The position numbers and the translations under genes were made by a program. The notes under the pieces are model-generated. The model did not search any database and was not told where the DNA came from. It was given only the letters and a program-made list of their open reading frames with translations. From Vibrio sp. CAU 1672 (GTDB taxonomy: Bacteria; Pseudomonadota; Gammaproteobacteria; Enterobacterales; Vibrionaceae): DNA of 64,000 nt. Positions 63,379-64,000 of this stretch are shown here, piece by piece (the stretch's first letter is position 1; every line of letters starts with the position of its first letter). Where the stretch lies: NCBI RefSeq assembly GCF_029223195.1, contig NZ_JARHUF010000001.1, forward strand, positions 451,603 to 515,602, read 5' to 3'.

Positions 63379-63728
63379 TGCTACCAAATCGTATGAACCT
63401 AACCCGAACTACTGAAGAGCAGCTTAAGAAGTTGAAGGGCTATACTGGCATCACTCCAAACGTATCGGCGCGTATCGCTTTCTTCCGTTCAATTGAAAGT
63501 GATTTCCGTTACCAAGGTCAAGAAGCTAAGTTAGACGGTTCACTTGTGTTGGATAAGTATACTTGGCTTGGTGAGACTAGCGATGTTACTGAGTTAGTTT
63601 TGAAAATGTACTACCCAGAGCTTGATAGTAAACAATATCAACAAGCTTGGGCAGCACATGTTGAAGATGGGATTGCTTCCGTGCGTAATCACAAACAAAT
63701 ATCGGCCCTATCAAGCAAACTATCTTGA
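63378..63728 (+). CDS. dndE: DNA sulfur modification protein DndE
   Basis: A 116-residue protein of normal length for DndE, which folds like a small ribbon-helix-type DNA-binding protein and binds nicked DNA (MNLTRTTEEQLKKLKGYTGITPNVSARIAFFRSIESD). Last gene of dndBCDE. No dndF follows in the window. Confidence 0.93.
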   Translation: MLPNRMNLTRTTEEQLKKLKGYTGITPNVSARIAFFRSIESDFRYQGQEAKLDGSLVLDKYTWLGETSDVTELVLKMYYPELDSKQYQQAWAAHVEDGIASVRNHKQISALSSKLS

Positions 63729-63736
63729 TATTAAAA

Positions 63737-63769
63737 AATGATAGGGCTTAGGCTTCAAGCCCTATCATT
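63737..63769. terminator. Perfect 13-base hairpin after dndE
   Basis: AATGATAGGGCTT (63737-63749) mirrors AAGCCCTATCATT (63757-63769) with a seven-base loop. The flank upstream is A-rich, so the T-run would lie on the minus strand; it may stop transcripts from the right as well as dndE. Confidence 0.65.
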
Positions 63770-63813
63770 AGATGTGTGATTCATAGACATCCTTTCAACT
63801 ATACTGGGTGTCT

Positions 63814-63918
63814 ATGGACAGAGAAATCCAACAAAGACTACAGTGGGTAAAAATGTATGAGGAATGTGGTGATGCAGCAGGGCAAGATCATGAAAAACTC
63901 TTGTGGAATAAGGCCTAA
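63814..63918 (+). pseudogene. 5' remnant of an IS-type transposase
   Basis: ATG at 63814 opens 34 codons. The first part, MDREIQQRLQWVKMYEECGDA, closely resembles the N-terminus of IS481-type transposases, which continue into a zinc-like and HTH segment; here the similarity stops after GDA and the frame soon ends. It is therefore a fragment. It marks past transposition at the right edge of the dnd block. The rest to 64000 holds nothing recognised. Confidence 0.55.
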
Positions 63919-64000
63919 GTGAGAGCCTACTTTTACTCATTTCTACAGTGATGTCATAAAAAATGCAATGACTTATGGATCGATTTGACGATCAGTATTA

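Overview
The window is a stretch of chromosome from a gammaproteobacterium of the Vibrionaceae, most likely a Vibrio. The basis is gene content and order: hflD-purB, the cfa/DUF1365/FAD-oxidoreductase cluster next to htpX, bioA divergent from bioBFCD, serS-rarA-lolA-ftsK-lrp with divergent ald, and cysB/miaE. The species cannot be fixed from the sequence alone. No rRNA, tRNA or CRISPR array was seen.

Region 1 (1-31.6 kb) is core chromosome. It starts inside hflD and continues with purB behind a textbook PurR box. A minus-strand eight-gene cluster follows (8233 to 2100: NTF2-like, SDR, FAD oxidoreductase, DUF1365, Cfa-type methyltransferase, DUF2878, chalcone-isomerase-like, DUF3833), probably for membrane-lipid modification under photo-oxidative stress. 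Its leader carries several TGTACA boxes like LitR/CarH operators. Next come htpX, a 55-residue unknown, the biotin genes around a BirA-type operator, serS/rarA/lolA/ftsK, lrp and ald, a methyltransferase, cysB, an unknown membrane-anchored coiled-coil protein, miaE, an AEC transporter, and ahpC-ahpF behind an OxyR-type site.

Region 2 (31.7-45 kb) is more variable. It has a LysR regulator divergent from an M20 amidohydrolase and an AbgT-type transporter, an acetyltransferase-like unknown, a YeeE/YedE sulfur transporter, a five-gene MacB-like efflux operon (adaptor, TolC, two permeases, ATPase), an XRE regulator with a DUF2975 membrane protein, and a small exported unknown.

Region 3 (45-64 kb) is a visibly more A+T-rich defence island with two divergent blocks. 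On the plus strand are a phosphorothioation-associated methyltransferase-like gene and dndB-dndC-dndD-dndE, which put sulfur into the DNA backbone. The sulfurtransferase gene dndA and the usual restriction genes dndFGH are absent from the window. On the minus strand is a tightly coupled eight-gene operon: Ycf46-like AAA ATPase, UPF1-like SF1 helicase, an unknown of 550 residues, a 761-residue protein with a degenerate PLD-like N-terminus and coiled coils, DUF2997, DUF1257, a small radical SAM protein and a HEPN-type protein. This operon is the best candidate here for an undescribed system, possibly the effector partner of the Dnd modification or an independent conflict system. The window ends in a fragment of an IS-type transposase, so the right border of the island is probably near or just beyond the end.
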